64,000 bases of DNA from Haliotis asinina. Its lineage: Eukaryota > Mollusca > Gastropoda > Lepetellida > Haliotidae. A model generated the notes under the pieces. The model was not told the DNA's origin. It ran no database searches and saw only the letters and a program-made list of their open reading frames with translations. Shown piece by piece: positions 22,841-36,700 of this stretch. A program made the position numbers and the translations under genes. The stretch's first letter is position 1, and each line of letters begins with the position of its first letter. The stretch is taken from positions 627,501 to 691,500 of the forward strand of contig NC_090291.1 in NCBI RefSeq assembly GCF_037392515.1, read 5' to 3'.

Positions 22841-24600
22841 TCCATGTTTGGACTGGGTTAGTAACGCCTAGTTGAACAGGTGACCCAGTTGCAGCTATGG
22901 GCAGCGTTTGCGTACCTGAGAATGTACCTGAGCCTTTATGACTGGGCCTCCAAATCTGAGGCACGACGCATCCATGTCTATAGTATAACACCACTACATA
23001 TCACTTGGTACACTGTTTGTGAAATCGTGTATTGAGGGCCACATCATGGGTGCACCGGAACTAACAAGGTAAGAAAAACTCTCATGCTATTATAGTTCAT
23101 TCCGTATTGCTGTTCAAACAGCCTTACAATGCTATTTCACCATACAGGTATGTTCAAATACTGCCTCAGTGCATAGATATATTTCTGAAAGCACGTAATG
23201 CCAAGCACTACATAAAGCAGTTATAAATTATGAAAGTACGTACGCCTTGTCGTATACCGCCAGTTTCCTATTTTCTCTACCTAAACCTGGCTACCCCGGG
23301 TTATCAACGAGGAAGACCTTTTCATTGTAAGGTGATCACACTCGAGTGTCCGCGGTGAGATTTTTCCCAACGCATGCCTCAGACTCTTATAATGAAACGT
23401 AATCCAAACAGCTTTTACCAGCACACTCCCTGACCATACCACACCAGCTTTCATGGCAAAACTAAAGACTTTGTCTGGGCGATATTTTACATATTGTTTT
23501 CTTTTCTGGAAACCGGAGTAGTCCCTGTAGTCAGCGATTGGCGACGTTTATGCGATGCGAAGACACAGACCTAACCTGTTATAAAAGAACGACAGTGTCA
23601 CTGATGATAACTATGACAGTTGCAACTGAGGTGTGAGCTGGAGTCCAAAACATTGACACTAATTTCTAAATATCCTAAAAAAATCTAAGATACCAATTTT
23701 CCATTTCAAGATAAAGTTTGTTCAAGGTAATACATTTTATGACTTAGCAATGTTACTGCATTTACATTCTACATACAGTACCTTGATATACACCGCGGAG
23801 CCTTCCTACACATTTTCTATACAACCATGGAGCCTATATAGAGTATCCCTGATACAACTAAATGAAAATCGTTCCTTCTGTGACGTCACTGCAGGGCTCT
23901 GGCGACAGAGTTACATAACCTGTCTATGGTTTCGTTTGCGGGCGAGAGAGCAGATGGCTTTTGAGCAGCTTTTGAGTGCTTGATATTAATTAACCGCAAG
24001 TTTTTTGTTTTTGTATTGTTTTTTTGTTTTAAAAAATGGTGTTCCGTTTATGACTAACCAGAAGTCTTTCATATGCAGTGATAAAAAGAGTAAAAAATGA
24101 GTTTATTCGTTCTTTAACTCCCATTTAACTCTGCACTAAGGCCCTGGACCATACTCCATAATGCATGGCTGAAACAGCTGGCATTCGTGGCATGGAATAA
24201 AAAATCAAAAGTTTCTATCATCAGAATGAGTAAAGAATAACTGACAAAATAGATGCTATGTATAAGTTGACTGAAATCCGTCAGAAACACAACAGGTTTC
24301 GTACATAGGTATGTTTCGTTCATAATGAAACAGGCCACCAAGAAGAGATGAGAGGGTGGCACGATTAATCCATAACACCGGTACAGCTTAACCGGTGAAG
24401 CAAATGTAGCTCTACGTTCGCACCATGAAAGAGTTGAACAAGGTTTATTCGTTTGTTGTTTAAAAATCGCACTCAGATTTATGTCCCTTGTATGACTGCA
24501 GTCTGTAAATATCCCAGTCTGTTACTAGTCCAGTTGTGAACACTATGAGTGTCTTCTCAAATGGGCTGTCAAACTAGCAACAGCCCTGCCGGGCCACTGG

Positions 24601-24766
24601 TTGAACAAGGAACTCTCTTGTCAACTGTATTTCAACAAGGAACTCTCCTGTCAAGTGTAGTGAAGCAAGAAACACTCTTCTCAAGTGTGGTTGAACATTG
24701 AACTCTCTTGTCAAGTGTATTTGAACAAGGTCCCCTCTTGTCAAGTGTAGTTGAAGAAGGAAGTCT
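24601..24766. repeat. 30-bp tandem repeat, about 5 copies
   Basis: Units of the form TTGAACAAGGAACTCTCTTG plus TCAAGTGTAT repeat every 30 bp with a few substitutions each. Because 30 is a multiple of three, the minus strand has a spurious repetitive open frame here. Confidence 0.9.
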
Positions 24767-25388
24767 AATTTTGTGGGGAACTGTAGTCCGTTTGGCTAAA
24801 GGCGGAACGATGACTTGCAATCTAACTCGAAAACTAATAAACATAAAATACTCAATGAAACCCTGATCATAATGGAAACTTGATGCCAACTCTGTGGGAT
24901 TTTTGCGAATATTGTTTTCAAAAAGTAAAAAAAAAGTTGTTTAACAAAATATCATTAAAATATTGACACATTTCACTATTTGTTACCAGGAAGGAGTGCA
25001 GAGAAAGGGACAGCCAGATGTGCGACACAGGAAAGGTTAAGAAAGAGTAGCTTTGTTGGCACTTGTGCACCAGGTTCTTGAACATCCGTCTGTCTCTCCC
25101 TCCCTGCACCTGTCTCCCCACTCCCTCGCAACTAACAGTGAAATGTGTCAATATTTTAAGGATAGTTTGTCAAGCAACTCTTCTGCTTTTAGGACAAAAA
25201 GTCTGAAAACAAGAGTTTTTTTATGGATGACAACTTCTTCATTGTGAAGGGTCACTACGTTTTGAAGCATGTTCTTACTTCTCCATCTGGAAAAAAACAC
25301 ACACAGCTGGTATAATGTTTTGATCATATCAGGATTTCATTAAGTATTTTATGTCATTGATTTTGCACATAACACACAGGGTTGGTGT

Positions 25389-25432
25389 GTGTGCGTGTGT
25401 GTGTGCGTGCGTGCGTGCGTGCGTGGTGTGGA
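25389..25432. repeat. (GT)n/(GTGC)n microsatellite
   Basis: GTGTGTGCGTGTGTGTGTGC followed by GTGC repeats. Confidence 0.9.
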
Positions 25433-27029
25433 TGTGGGGGTATTGTGGTCTTCACTCTATACATCAATTCTAGGGGAATGGATCACTGACACTGTCCACT
25501 CTTCTTCATAACAATCACCCCCACCCACCCATAAACGGGTCCCTATTAACGTAGTTTACTGTCTATGATAACGACATTCCCGGCGTTTATATATTTTCTG
25601 AGATTCTAACTGATTTTAACAAATTAACGTCTTTAACATATATATTTGGGATACCACTTTCTTCATGACAGTCGATTGCTGATTGTGCGTGCTGTTTGTG
25701 AGATGCCTTACTTTAAGGGTTCGAATCCTGGATGAAATTCAGCGAATGAGTTATGCACAAAATACCATGGCACGCGTTGTGGTCCAAAGGTAAATCACTC
25801 CCAAATTATTAGTTAACTTAACATCATTTCAACAGCGTATCAGAAATATTACTGTGATTTGGCTCTGGGTTAAGAAACATTCAAAACGATGGAGTGAGTT
25901 TACTTTTACGCAGATTGAGCAATATTCCAGCAACAACGATTAACATGTTACATGAAAGCGCAATGGCAGTAACGCAAACCACAATATTGTCTTTTAGAAG
26001 TGATAACTTTGAGGTTTCTCTTACAGGTTGATGAATGTTTACACGTAACTGCCCCGGAATCAACAATTTGCATTAATTTCCGAGTCCATTTTGCCTATCA
26101 AATACACCATCATATTTAACACTAACTTTAACAGATAATACTATTGTACGTAAACATGTCAATTCATGTCTCAACATTATTCTATCAAGAAATGTTAAAT
26201 GGACAGAGGGCCTTGAGTGAGAGATCATTTGCTCCAGCTGCAGCCTTTAGTCTCTGAATATATACAACTTTGATAGAAACAAACGAATCCATTTATACTG
26301 TAAAGGGGTACAGCAAGTAAGAGAGAATCAGAACCCTAGGACTTGCTTTGTTTAGTGGTTTATTATAATAATGGGCTTGCAGGTGATATGAGTGCATGGA
26401 CTGTGAGACAAACAAAAAGTAGTCCTACTTCCACAATCTTCCAATCTATGCCCCCATGATGTTTCTTATTAGGGTTCTGCAGATAGATGTGTGTGTCTGT
26501 GTGTGTGTCTCTCTCTCTCTGTATGGATGTGTGCGTGTCCCTGTCCATGTCAGTGTCACCTTGTCCTGAGCAGGTGGCTTGTTTATAATGCTTTCAGAAA
26601 TTAAGGATTTGTCATCATTATGTACCTGGGTAATTATTTTGTACTTTTGTTGGTTGAACATCTTCTGTTAGGTGTAAGGGGGGAGGGGGCTAGGAGTGTT
26701 GAGTGTGCAGTGAGAGGTCATGAAAATGACAATGCCAAGGCAGGGTGTGCGTTGTTTCAAATATAAAATTAGCATGGCTTCAGGACATGCCAGGTATTGC
26801 AGGGAGAGTGATGTCAGGAGAAACTCTACATATACACCAGCATGGACAACAACAAACCCACCTCTCAGAAACACACGAAAAATGTCCCCGTTAGGGATAA
26901 ATGTTGGGATTAAGATAACCAAACCAGTTATTATGAGTCTTTCTTTCATTACCATAACAATGCTAGAGAATGAATATGTTGTTTGTTTATTTCACTTCAT
27001 TTGGTGCAGATTATATACATGTGGAGGCT

Positions 27030-27260
27030 TACATGCCAATCTTACATCAGACACACAGAGACACATCATGTCCATCTTACATCAGACACACACATACAAC
27101 ATGTCAATCTTACATCAGACACACAGACATACCATGCCCATCTTACATCAGACTCACAGAGACACACCATGCCCATCTTACATCAGACACACAGACACAC
27201 ACACACTTGCAACAGACAGACACATCACATCTGGACACATGCCATGTCTGTCTGACATCA
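27030..27260. repeat. About 36-bp degenerate tandem repeat (CATCTTACATCAGACACACA)
   Basis: The core CATCTTACATCAGACACACA recurs about every 36 bp for at least five units. It then decays into CA-rich text with scattered ACATCAGA copies out to about 27670. It lies just 3' of the pseudouridine synthase stop codon. Confidence 0.85.
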
Positions 27261-27704
27261 GAAACAAGAAGATGCAGATACACACATCCTTCACACACAA
27301 GTTGTGTCATACAATGTCAATGACATATGACACATGACGTCTTACACATCACATCCATCTTATGCACACCACATCCATATGACATCAGGAACAAGCAAAT
27401 GTACACACACACACGCACACACCAAATCAGTTTGGTATTAGACATAAGCAGACGAACATAAACCACATACATCACTGACAAATGGACACATACCATGTCT
27501 TGCAGACATCAGCTGCATGAAGTAGATGCACACCAACACACATCATAGTCACTGGGCACAAGTAGATACACACATATCACATCTAACATCAGATAAAAAT
27601 TAGACACACACACACAATGTCTGTCTGACATCATACCCACATAGACACACATATCTATCTGAAACAAGACACAAACAGATGCACACAACCTAAAAGTGAT
27701 GGTA

Positions 27705-27770
27705 TCAGTGATCCTGCCAGTCTTCCTTAGCCCAGTCTGGTAATGGTGTGCTGTATTCCCAGCCAGGACC
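27705..27770 (-). CDS. RPUSD2: Pseudouridine synthase last exon
   Basis: 66 bp including TGA at 27707-27705. It encodes GPGWEYSTPLPDWAKEDWQD plus His and stop. The GPGWEY...PLPDWA ending is that of animal RPUSD2 proteins, confirming the gene's 3' end. Confidence 0.93.
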   Translation of the reverse strand, partial: GPGWEYSTPLPDWAKEDWQDH

Positions 27771-30700
27771 CTGGAACAAAAACAACATGGAAAACTGAGT
27801 CAGAACGGATAATCTGCTCATACACAAAATATTCTTAGAATGCTACTTGCAAAAATTCCATTTTCCTCTACATCAAGCCACTCAATCCCTCTACATCATG
27901 ACCCTCAATCCCCTACTCGTAACTGGACTTCCCTTTGAAATAGAATTGTCATTACTTGTGAAATCTTCTCGGTGCACCTTTCACCAAAGGATGGGTGACA
28001 AAATCATAGCAACATGTCCTTCATCATGGAGGGAGATATCAGCTTTGAAGTGTTGCAAAGTCTGCAACGCTGGGTCTTGTACTATTTCTGAAGATGCCTA
28101 ATGTAAACCACTCACAGCATACTTGAGAGCGTGCAGGTACATGACCAGCTCCTCTTCCCGGGGGTCAACATACTTCAGCCGACAACTGGAACAGTTTGGA
28201 TCTGGGATCCACTTCTTCCTGTCAAAGGGTGGAATGTCAGGACAAGGGGCCTCATCAGTTCTTGATCTCTTGACCGGAGGTTCCTTAACCTGTTCACCAA
28301 CAGCCTCGCTCCCAGCAACACCACTACAGCCTGCCCCTTCAGTGCCTGACTTGCAGGTACTACAGTCCGCAGTCTCTCCTTCCAGCTTGGAGGCATCAGC
28401 TATTTCCTTCAGTCTCTCTTCAAACAGAGGATTTGCACCATCTGTCCAGTGGCCTATGTTGTGAAGCTCCAGCATTCTATCCGATACCTGAACATGATTC
28501 AAAACCGTACAAGCACCTTAAGATGATTCACAAGCACAAAGGCACCTGACAATGAGTCGCTAACAAATGAACACCTGATGATGATTCACTAACATCACTG
28601 ACTTTCTTGCTGATATCTCATGACAAATATTAGTTAATTTCTCATGAAAAATTACATTATGGTACTTGCATGAGACTATAAGACAAGTGGCTAATCTTTG
28701 TTCTGTTGGACGAAACAACAACAGCACTAGCATGATTCTAAGCCTATGGACAGTCGATTGGAGCTGGTAGGGGTAGAGGTTAAGATTCATTAAATGACAA
28801 TTGGAACCCTCGTGAAAATAGGTGCCAATGAACTATGCAACCCCTCCATCCCACCATTCACAAACCCCCTGAACACCCGCCTTTTAAGACATCTGGAGTT
28901 TATGACCTCCTTCGACATGAGATTGCTTTGTATAGTGTCACCCTAAGATAGACCTATAACCAGCTGATCCTCACAGCAAAGGGATGCAACTCCGCACAGC
29001 CCCTGATATCCACACTGACCTCCTGATCTGTCCGCTCCATCATGCCTCCCTTGTTCTTGTTAGGACCCCAGGCCTCGCTGTTGTAGAACGGGTCATTTAT
29101 GATAGGATGACCTGGACACGACAATATGGGGAACATAACTGTCAAGATCACAAATGTTTCTGTTGATTATATTGTTTGTGATACTTTAAAGGTCACATGC
29201 AATAAAAAAATCAAACATAATTAAAACACAATTATCACTTATTCATGACATCTATTATACATTGCTGCTTGTTAAAAAACAAATAAACAAAATTATAAGC
29301 ATAAAGCAGGACTTGAAAGAGTTTGCACCAGTTTCCGTCAAATCTATTCATCCGAAAAAATTGATGTAGTTTGTTTGCAACCCACAGACATAAAAACCTG
29401 TCATGTGCACAAGTATCACATCTGCCTAATTACATAATGTAGCAGAGACAGGACTCTCTTAGTTTGTTTATGGTGTATAGCCTGATAGGTGTTAAGTTCA
29501 AACTGCATGTGGTCAATGATTGAAGCTGTCTATTGTATATTGCCTTTAGCAGACAGGCAGGCAGACATACAGGTGTCAATAAACCAGACATTCAGCTTAC
29601 TCTGTGACAGAGGCTACTTACTACAATCAACAAGCTTGTTTATGTAACGAGTAGACTATTCACTTGTTTGTGTACACAACCAAGATTAGACTACTGCTCA
29701 CGACCTCATACTCCGAGCATGCATACTGTTTCAAGCTCAGCGAACCTATTCACTGCGCATGCGTTATGGGCGCAGCGCAGCGCAGCACAGCTGTTGAAAC
29801 CAGTTTGCCCCCAGCGCTGTGGGGAATTTAGTGAATCGTTTGAACTCCGATTTCGCAGGCTTTTTTGTCATCACGTTTTTTTCAACTTTATAGACTGAAT
29901 TGGCACTTTTCATGATTTGTTTCGGTAAGTGCATACCTAAAGGTATCAGATTCTGCAAAGCTGTGTTTTACGTTGCATGTGACCTTTAAATAGATGTAGT
30001 ATTGTATTATTACAGTGTTTATTATACTTTGCATGGTTGTTGTTAGATTATATATATATATATATCTGGTAATACTATAGAGTTGTATTAAGGGAAGCAG
30101 AACCAAGTATGGCCAGATAGCTGGGGAGCGGATTGAAGGTGTAGAGTAGCTTGGGTATGGGAGGTCAGGAGAAATAGTGAGAGGGGGTAGTAATCTATAC
30201 AGTCAGCCAGAATCTCCATTCTGTTCACCTGCATGGATTCAAGCACTAATATTGTGTCATATCTCATGCTGGCTGGAGTAAGTGTTTATTCCTCTTATTA
30301 TTACTACTTTCTACATGAAGGAGTACATATAGAGAGAGGTTTTTCAATGGATGGACTATTTCTAGACATATGTATGGATAAATACCTTTTATAACCACGT
30401 AATGAATATAAAGTTACTGTTCCACCTACCGTTCCATTTTCAAAAATGTAAATGGGAGTAAAGTGTTAGCTAATGACACATGCCTTTAGAAGTAACCGTA
30501 GTTACATGTATTGTATTGTAGTGTAGTGTCCTGGAACTGGCCGCTTATCCCTAAAGTAAAGGAGAGATGAAGGAGACAAGGGTCTGTGCTGGTGCACAAG
30601 GAGACAAGGGACAACTGCTTGCCCAGCCCACTTACTCTGTGTACCTCTCTGACAAGAGACAGGTGGCAGCACTACCCAACTACCCATGCTCAGGCTATGA

Positions 30701-33700
30701 CTACACTATATGTTTTAGAAAGTGGGCTACTACAAGATGTGCTATTACTTGGGATTACACTTTCTCAGAAAAGAACAGATTATAGTACTCTTGGGGTAGG
30801 GGGTACGATCGTGGTGTTTAATCCAATTCTCATGGAAAGGCTGCCAACAAAACATGACTCATTACTACTGCATCTCTCTAACTTATCTGAGCAGGAATAT
30901 CTTCCACGTAACTATGCCTGGGTTGACTAGAAGTTGAATATTTTTTGTCACATCACACTATTTTGAAGATGTTGAAACAGATGCACTGTCTGTACGTGTC
31001 ATGTGACCTACCTTCGAACTGAAGGTGTACTCGGATCTGATGGGTCCGGCCTGTGTGAGGCACACCTGCAACATTCATTTGACTGTTCCACATTCATCAT
31101 ACAGAAGTGATAGCAATAGCATTCTACCTATACAGCACTCAGATGAGCTCATGATGCTCAAGGTCATTTATCATTACCAGTTTGGTGAGTGGATTAGTGG
31201 ACTTGAGAAGATTCGGGTTAGAATTGAACTTCAGCAACCAATGCTTGTCATAAGAAACGACTGATGTTGACATATGTCACCGTATCCAAATTGCACAGAT
31301 CGATGCTCATGCTGTTGGTTGTTGGATTGTCTGGTCTGGAATATTGCTGAGTGCAGCATTACACAAAAAAACCAACCAACAACAGTGGATGAGAGTGAAA
31401 TTCCCCACATGGAGGCTAACACTCCACAGTACCTGCTGATTCTACCATGTACTCATTCATGGCTCACCCTACTCTTCTGTCCCAGTACCAACCACAGAGT
31501 CATATATTACTCTGTTCGTCATTTTACAGACTGAGTCATCATTTCTAGACAAGTGCACAGTAGTGAGTATATCAGATAGGAGATTGATGGAGAAGGTTTC
31601 ATACATCTAACTACACTGGATGTGCCGTTGTAACTGAGCCTCTCAAATGTTGTGTGACACGGCTTGCCATCAGGTCTCACTCGGAATAGTCCCAGCTTCT
31701 GGGAGATGACACCAATAGGTTCGCGGCACTCAATCTTCCCACTGAAACCAACCAGATGCAGCAACCATGGAAGACCAGACTACATTTAGCAAGTTAAGAT
31801 GAGATTTGGAAAGTAGACATGCAATCTATACAGATGGACAGTCAAAGCATCCTGTTGGGTAAGTAACTTCATACTGTCATATACAGAACAATCACTAGTA
31901 AGTGAGTTTTAGTTTCACACCACTTTGGGCAATATTCCAGCAATATCATGGCAAGGGACACCTGAAATGAGCTTCACACAAGTTACCTATGTAGGGAATT
32001 GAACACGAGTCTTCATCATGACGAGCAAACACTTTGACCACTAGACTACCCTACCGCCCTTAACAATCATGACATACTCATATTCTGCATATCCTCCACC
32101 AATGTCTGGTGAAGTCGTTACAACAGACACTCCTGAGCAGACTGAATTTTGCTTAAAATTTAAACAAGAACTATCTGAAGTTTCTTGAGTTTAGCTCCGA
32201 ATGAGTCAACTCTGACCTTATTCAAACTTAAGTCTAATTTGTTAGAAAAGAAATATCCCAGAATAGCAAAAAGGCAACAGTTCATGGCTAGATTGATACG
32301 TCCAAAGTTTGATGAAGAAATATGGATTGGACTTTGAGTATGACTGACTAACTGAGTTTACTTTTACTAAATCACCTACTCTGGAAACTTGCCAACCACT
32401 CTACAGACATACTCCTTCTGAACTTCTCTCTTCAACACCTGATCCTCCAACAGCTTTGTCTTCTGGGATGTTTTCCCCATAATAAGCACCCCAGACGTCA
32501 GTCTGTCCAGCCGATAGATGTCTGCAACACAAACAGGATGAGTGAGCGAGGCCTGTATTTGGAGCTGACCAGCCATTAGGTCTGGGATGGGTGATTGGGT
32601 AATCGAACCTGGATCAGGTACTGCTGGATTTGAGTCCTGCCTCTTATTATCCAGTACCCAGAAAGGGAGACAAATTTGTAACGACAAGGGCAGATAATAA
32701 CTTGTCTTTTTCATAATAGATTGGTCGCTACTAGGCTTTCTATTGGCCCATGTCACCCAAAAACTGTAAAACCAACAACTGCCACCCTTTCCAGAATAAT
32801 CTCTGTCAAATTGAGATTGAATATTCAGAAAGCTGAACGACTCAGTGTATTTCATATATTTTAACATACTCAAGCATTATAGTTGTGAGTCAGGAAAAGG
32901 AAACATTGTATTTACTTCTCTTTTGGGTTCCTTTTGTTTGCTTGTTGTTTATTATCCCATTATCCCAATTTTCTAGCCACATCATGGTCGTCTGTAAACA
33001 ATGAAGTCAGGACCAGACAGTCAAGTGATTGACATCATGAGAATTAACCCACACAACTGAAATACTATGTCATGTGACAACCACGACAGTGAGCATGATC
33101 ATCTGATCCTGTTAGTCGCCTCTTTCGACAAGCATCGTCACAACTGAAATACTATGTCATGTGACAACCACGACAGTGAGAATGATCATCTGATCCTGTT
33201 AGTCGCCTCTTTCGACAAGCATCGTCACAATTGAAATACTATGACATGTGACAACCACGGCAGTGAGAATGATCACCTGATCCTTTAAGTCAACTCTAAC
33301 AACAAGCTAAATCAAATCTGGGTATTCAAAGGTTCTTCTCATGTTAAAGCAGAATATAAGAGAATTGCAATAATTTGCTGGGTGAAAGATAAAGTCATCA
33401 GAAACATATATCCAAAGATTTAACTACAAATTGTGCATATTTATGCCTTAATTGTGAAAACAGTTTCCGCTATCTCAGCTTCGGCAATTCTGCATATACC
33501 GCTGGGAGTCACACGATCTCACCTATCATGACATCAAATGTGTCTAGAGTCCAAAGACCAAGCGCTACAGTTTCTGTCATTTCTCAAAATGGTATGATAG
33601 CATATTCTGTTGCCTGAGGATGCACAGACCCATCAAACAATTAAAAATAGCCACCATTTTATTTGTTTTACAAGTGAAAAGGCAGACTTAGGCAAAAGAT

Positions 33701-36700
33701 ATGTTTCGATCGTTCTGAGTCATGTGCACTTACTTTCAAGACAAGTCAGCATTGGAATGCACTCACCACAGTCACACCTAAGACTATGTTAAAGTACAAT
33801 GAATTATTAAAATCTAAATATTTTAGATATTTAAATACTTACCTTACCATAGGTCTTATGCATATTACCTCTAGCTTCGATAAACGAGATCAGACAGTCG
33901 TTGATTCGCCATCCCCTCGATGGCTACCTCATGTAATCTACGAATGTAGTCACGGAAGTGACGTGATCTCTCCACTCGCACGAGAGTGCAGAATCCAAAA
34001 TTCACTTTTACCGTCAACCGGAAGGTCCGAAGAGTCCAAAGTGGGGAGGAGCATCCAGCGTTGGGAGGGAGTCATCGCCCTATGGTAAGGTAAGTATTTA
34101 AATATCTAAAATATTTAGATTTTAATAAATTTTTAACTTACCTTACCATAGGTCTTATGCATATGGCTTCGACAGATGGATGGTGGTGTGGACTCCGGAG
34201 GACCATCCCTCAGCAAACAGTGCACATGCATCAGGAGAACTCGGGAAAGCCAATGTCAACGGTCTCAGGATAATACCTGGAACAGGACAAAGAGCAACCC
34301 AATAGAACTCCAAAGAAAAACCGACGCACCCTGGGGGTGAGGTTAATCTTAAGACCAAAGGTAAGTAGAAGTGTAGTTACCTAATGGGCGGATGGTCGGG
34401 TAAGTTGCTGAGCAACCACCAATGGACCAAATGACTGTAACCCCTCCACGTCTTCAACTGCCAAGTCCCTCAAGTAGTGGGATGCGAAGACAGTTGATGA
34501 CCTCCAGAAACAGCCCTCCATGATCTGCGGTACTGTGCAGTTCCGATGGAGGGCCATCGTAGACGCCAAGGCCCTGATCTCGTGCGGGTTACTTGCTACC
34601 GGTTGAGGCAGGTGCTTGTCGTCATAGGCCGCCAGGATAGTCGATCTGAGCCAGAGGGCAATAGTATTTCTGTTTACTTCGCCTTTGCAGGACACGGCAA
34701 AGGGAATGAATAACCTTTTGCGGGATCGTCTCCTAGAGGCTGACCTTTTAATATAGCATCTGAGAGCCCTGACTGGACATAGCAGCTCCTCCTCCAAGTC
34801 ATGATGACCCAGGATCGTAGACAAAGGAGGGATGGAAAATAGTCTGTTAGGCTGCCCGGGAAGCTGGTTCTTAGCCACAAAATCCCAAAGCAAACCCAAA
34901 TGAACACGTCCGTGTCTTGACTGTTCAAATCGGATCTGAGTAACGTCAAGAGCATGGATCTCGCTGACTCTAGCCGCTGTTGCCAATGATAGTAAGAAAA
35001 CCGTCTTCTTGGAAAGCTGTTCAAAGGAGGCTTCTTCTAATGGCTCGTACGGCGGCCCTCTGAGATGTTGAAGGACAACATTAAGATCCCAAGCTGGAGG
35101 ACGGAACTTGGCCTTCTGGTCTTCCAGCTTGAAAGCTTTGAGAAGCGCAATAAGTTCCGGTATCTTGGAGATCTGTGTATCTGACTTGATAGCAAGGACA
35201 GAATTCAAAGCTGACAAATAGGTGCCTAAGGTACTGCCTTTGAGATGTCTAGAGTTCCGTAGGTAGAGAAGGAACTGTGCCACAAACTGAGGAGATGCTG
35301 CCATGGGATCTTGAGATCTTCGTGCGCAAAAATTCTCAAAAGAGCGCCATTTGTCGTCATATAAAGAACGGGTAGAAACTCTATGCGCGCGAGCTATAAC
35401 GTTCGCCACGTGCGCAGAGTAGCCCTTAGCCTTTAATGCTCTCTGCAGATGACCCATGCGTGAAGATGGAATCGCAGTGGATCCGGATGCAGCTGTCGAC
35501 TGTGTGGATGTCGAAGCAGATGCAACCACTCTGGAAGTTTGTAAGGGTCTCCGCTGGCGAGCAGTCGAAGATCGGGAAACCACGATCTGGCTGGCCACCA
35601 AGGTGCGACCAAAAGCAGTCGGAGGTTCCACGTCAGTCTGATCTTGGCAATTACATCCGAGAGAAGGATTGGAGGAGGGAATGCATATGCGTCCAGGCCT
35701 TCCCATGATAGAGACATCGCGTCGACTGCCCACGCCTGAGGATCCGGCACGGGAGATACGTACGTTGGTAACTGGTGATTGAAACTGGTGGCAAAAAGAT
35801 CTACCAGTGGTCTCCCGAGTTGCCAGCAAATCTGGCGAAATGCGTCCGGATGAAGCATCCACTCCGTCGGGGATGGTTTGCCGGGGCGCGACAGGGCGTC
35901 TGCCAGAATGTTTTTGCAGCCGGGAATGTGACGAGCCGCGATCATGATGCCGTTGCTGTCTACCAGATCCGCTAACAGGAACATCTGGTCCAGAAGTTGT
36001 TTGGACCTGGTTGTACCCTGATTGTGAATCACCCACACGACCGTGGAATTGTCGGACGCTACCAGGAGTCTGGAGTTTGTTAGAACCGGTAGCCAGTGGC
36101 GGACCGCTAGGATGACTGCTTGCATCTCCAGGTTGTTGATATGCCACTCACTTTCGGCGTCTGACCACAGCCCTGAGGTTGTCTGGCTGTTCCAGTGAGC
36201 GCCCCATCCCAAGAGGGATGCGTCTACAAACAATTCGTGGTCGTGGTTGAAGCTTGTCAAACAAACACCGGCGCAGACGTTCCACTCTACCGTCCACCAC
36301 CTGAGGTACTGATGCAGGTGCGGGGGTAGAAGAAATGATGACTGGAGGTCGTTCTCTCGAATGAATGGTAATAGGAACCTCTGTAGTGGGCGCAGCATAA
36401 GCCGTCCTCTGAGGGTGAGGTCCTGCGCCGACGTCAACAAGCCCAACAGAGACTGCCATTCTCTGAGGGTGAGAGGTAGGGACAGAGCTCGATCCGTAAA
36501 GGCGAGAATCTTCTGCCATCGATCGGGAGGGACCCTGACCAGATTGAGCCGAGTCAGGAACAACCCCCCAATGAAAGTTAACTCCTGCGTTGGTTCCAGT
36601 TGCGACTTCTCGATATTGATAATCCATCCCAACTGCTGAAGTAGGCGTGTGGAGAAGTCCAGTTGTTTGCGTAGCAACTGAGGATTGCAGTGATTTAGAA

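Larger units (their letters stand above)
22841..27704. other. Intergenic region between the two host genes
   Basis: Lies 5' of the transporter start codon and 3' of the pseudouridine synthase stop codon, both genes being on the minus strand. The transporter promoter and any 5' noncoding exon should be near 22841-23500, but no convincing TATA box or exon was seen. Besides the listed tandem repeats it contains a tRNA-derived SINE-like scrap near 25680-25800 (GGGTTCGAATCCTGG B box) and a fragment of the abalone-type repeat near 25890-25945. Confidence 0.5.

Noticed and set aside
25680..25800. Possible tRNA gene (GGGTTCGAATCC)
   Set aside because: Only a B-box-like segment is present and no acceptor or anticodon arms could be paired; treated as a SINE scrap.
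26970..27337. Overlapping ORFs of about 90-205 residues on the plus strand
   Set aside because: They run through the CA-rich 36-bp repeat in three frames; repeat-driven.
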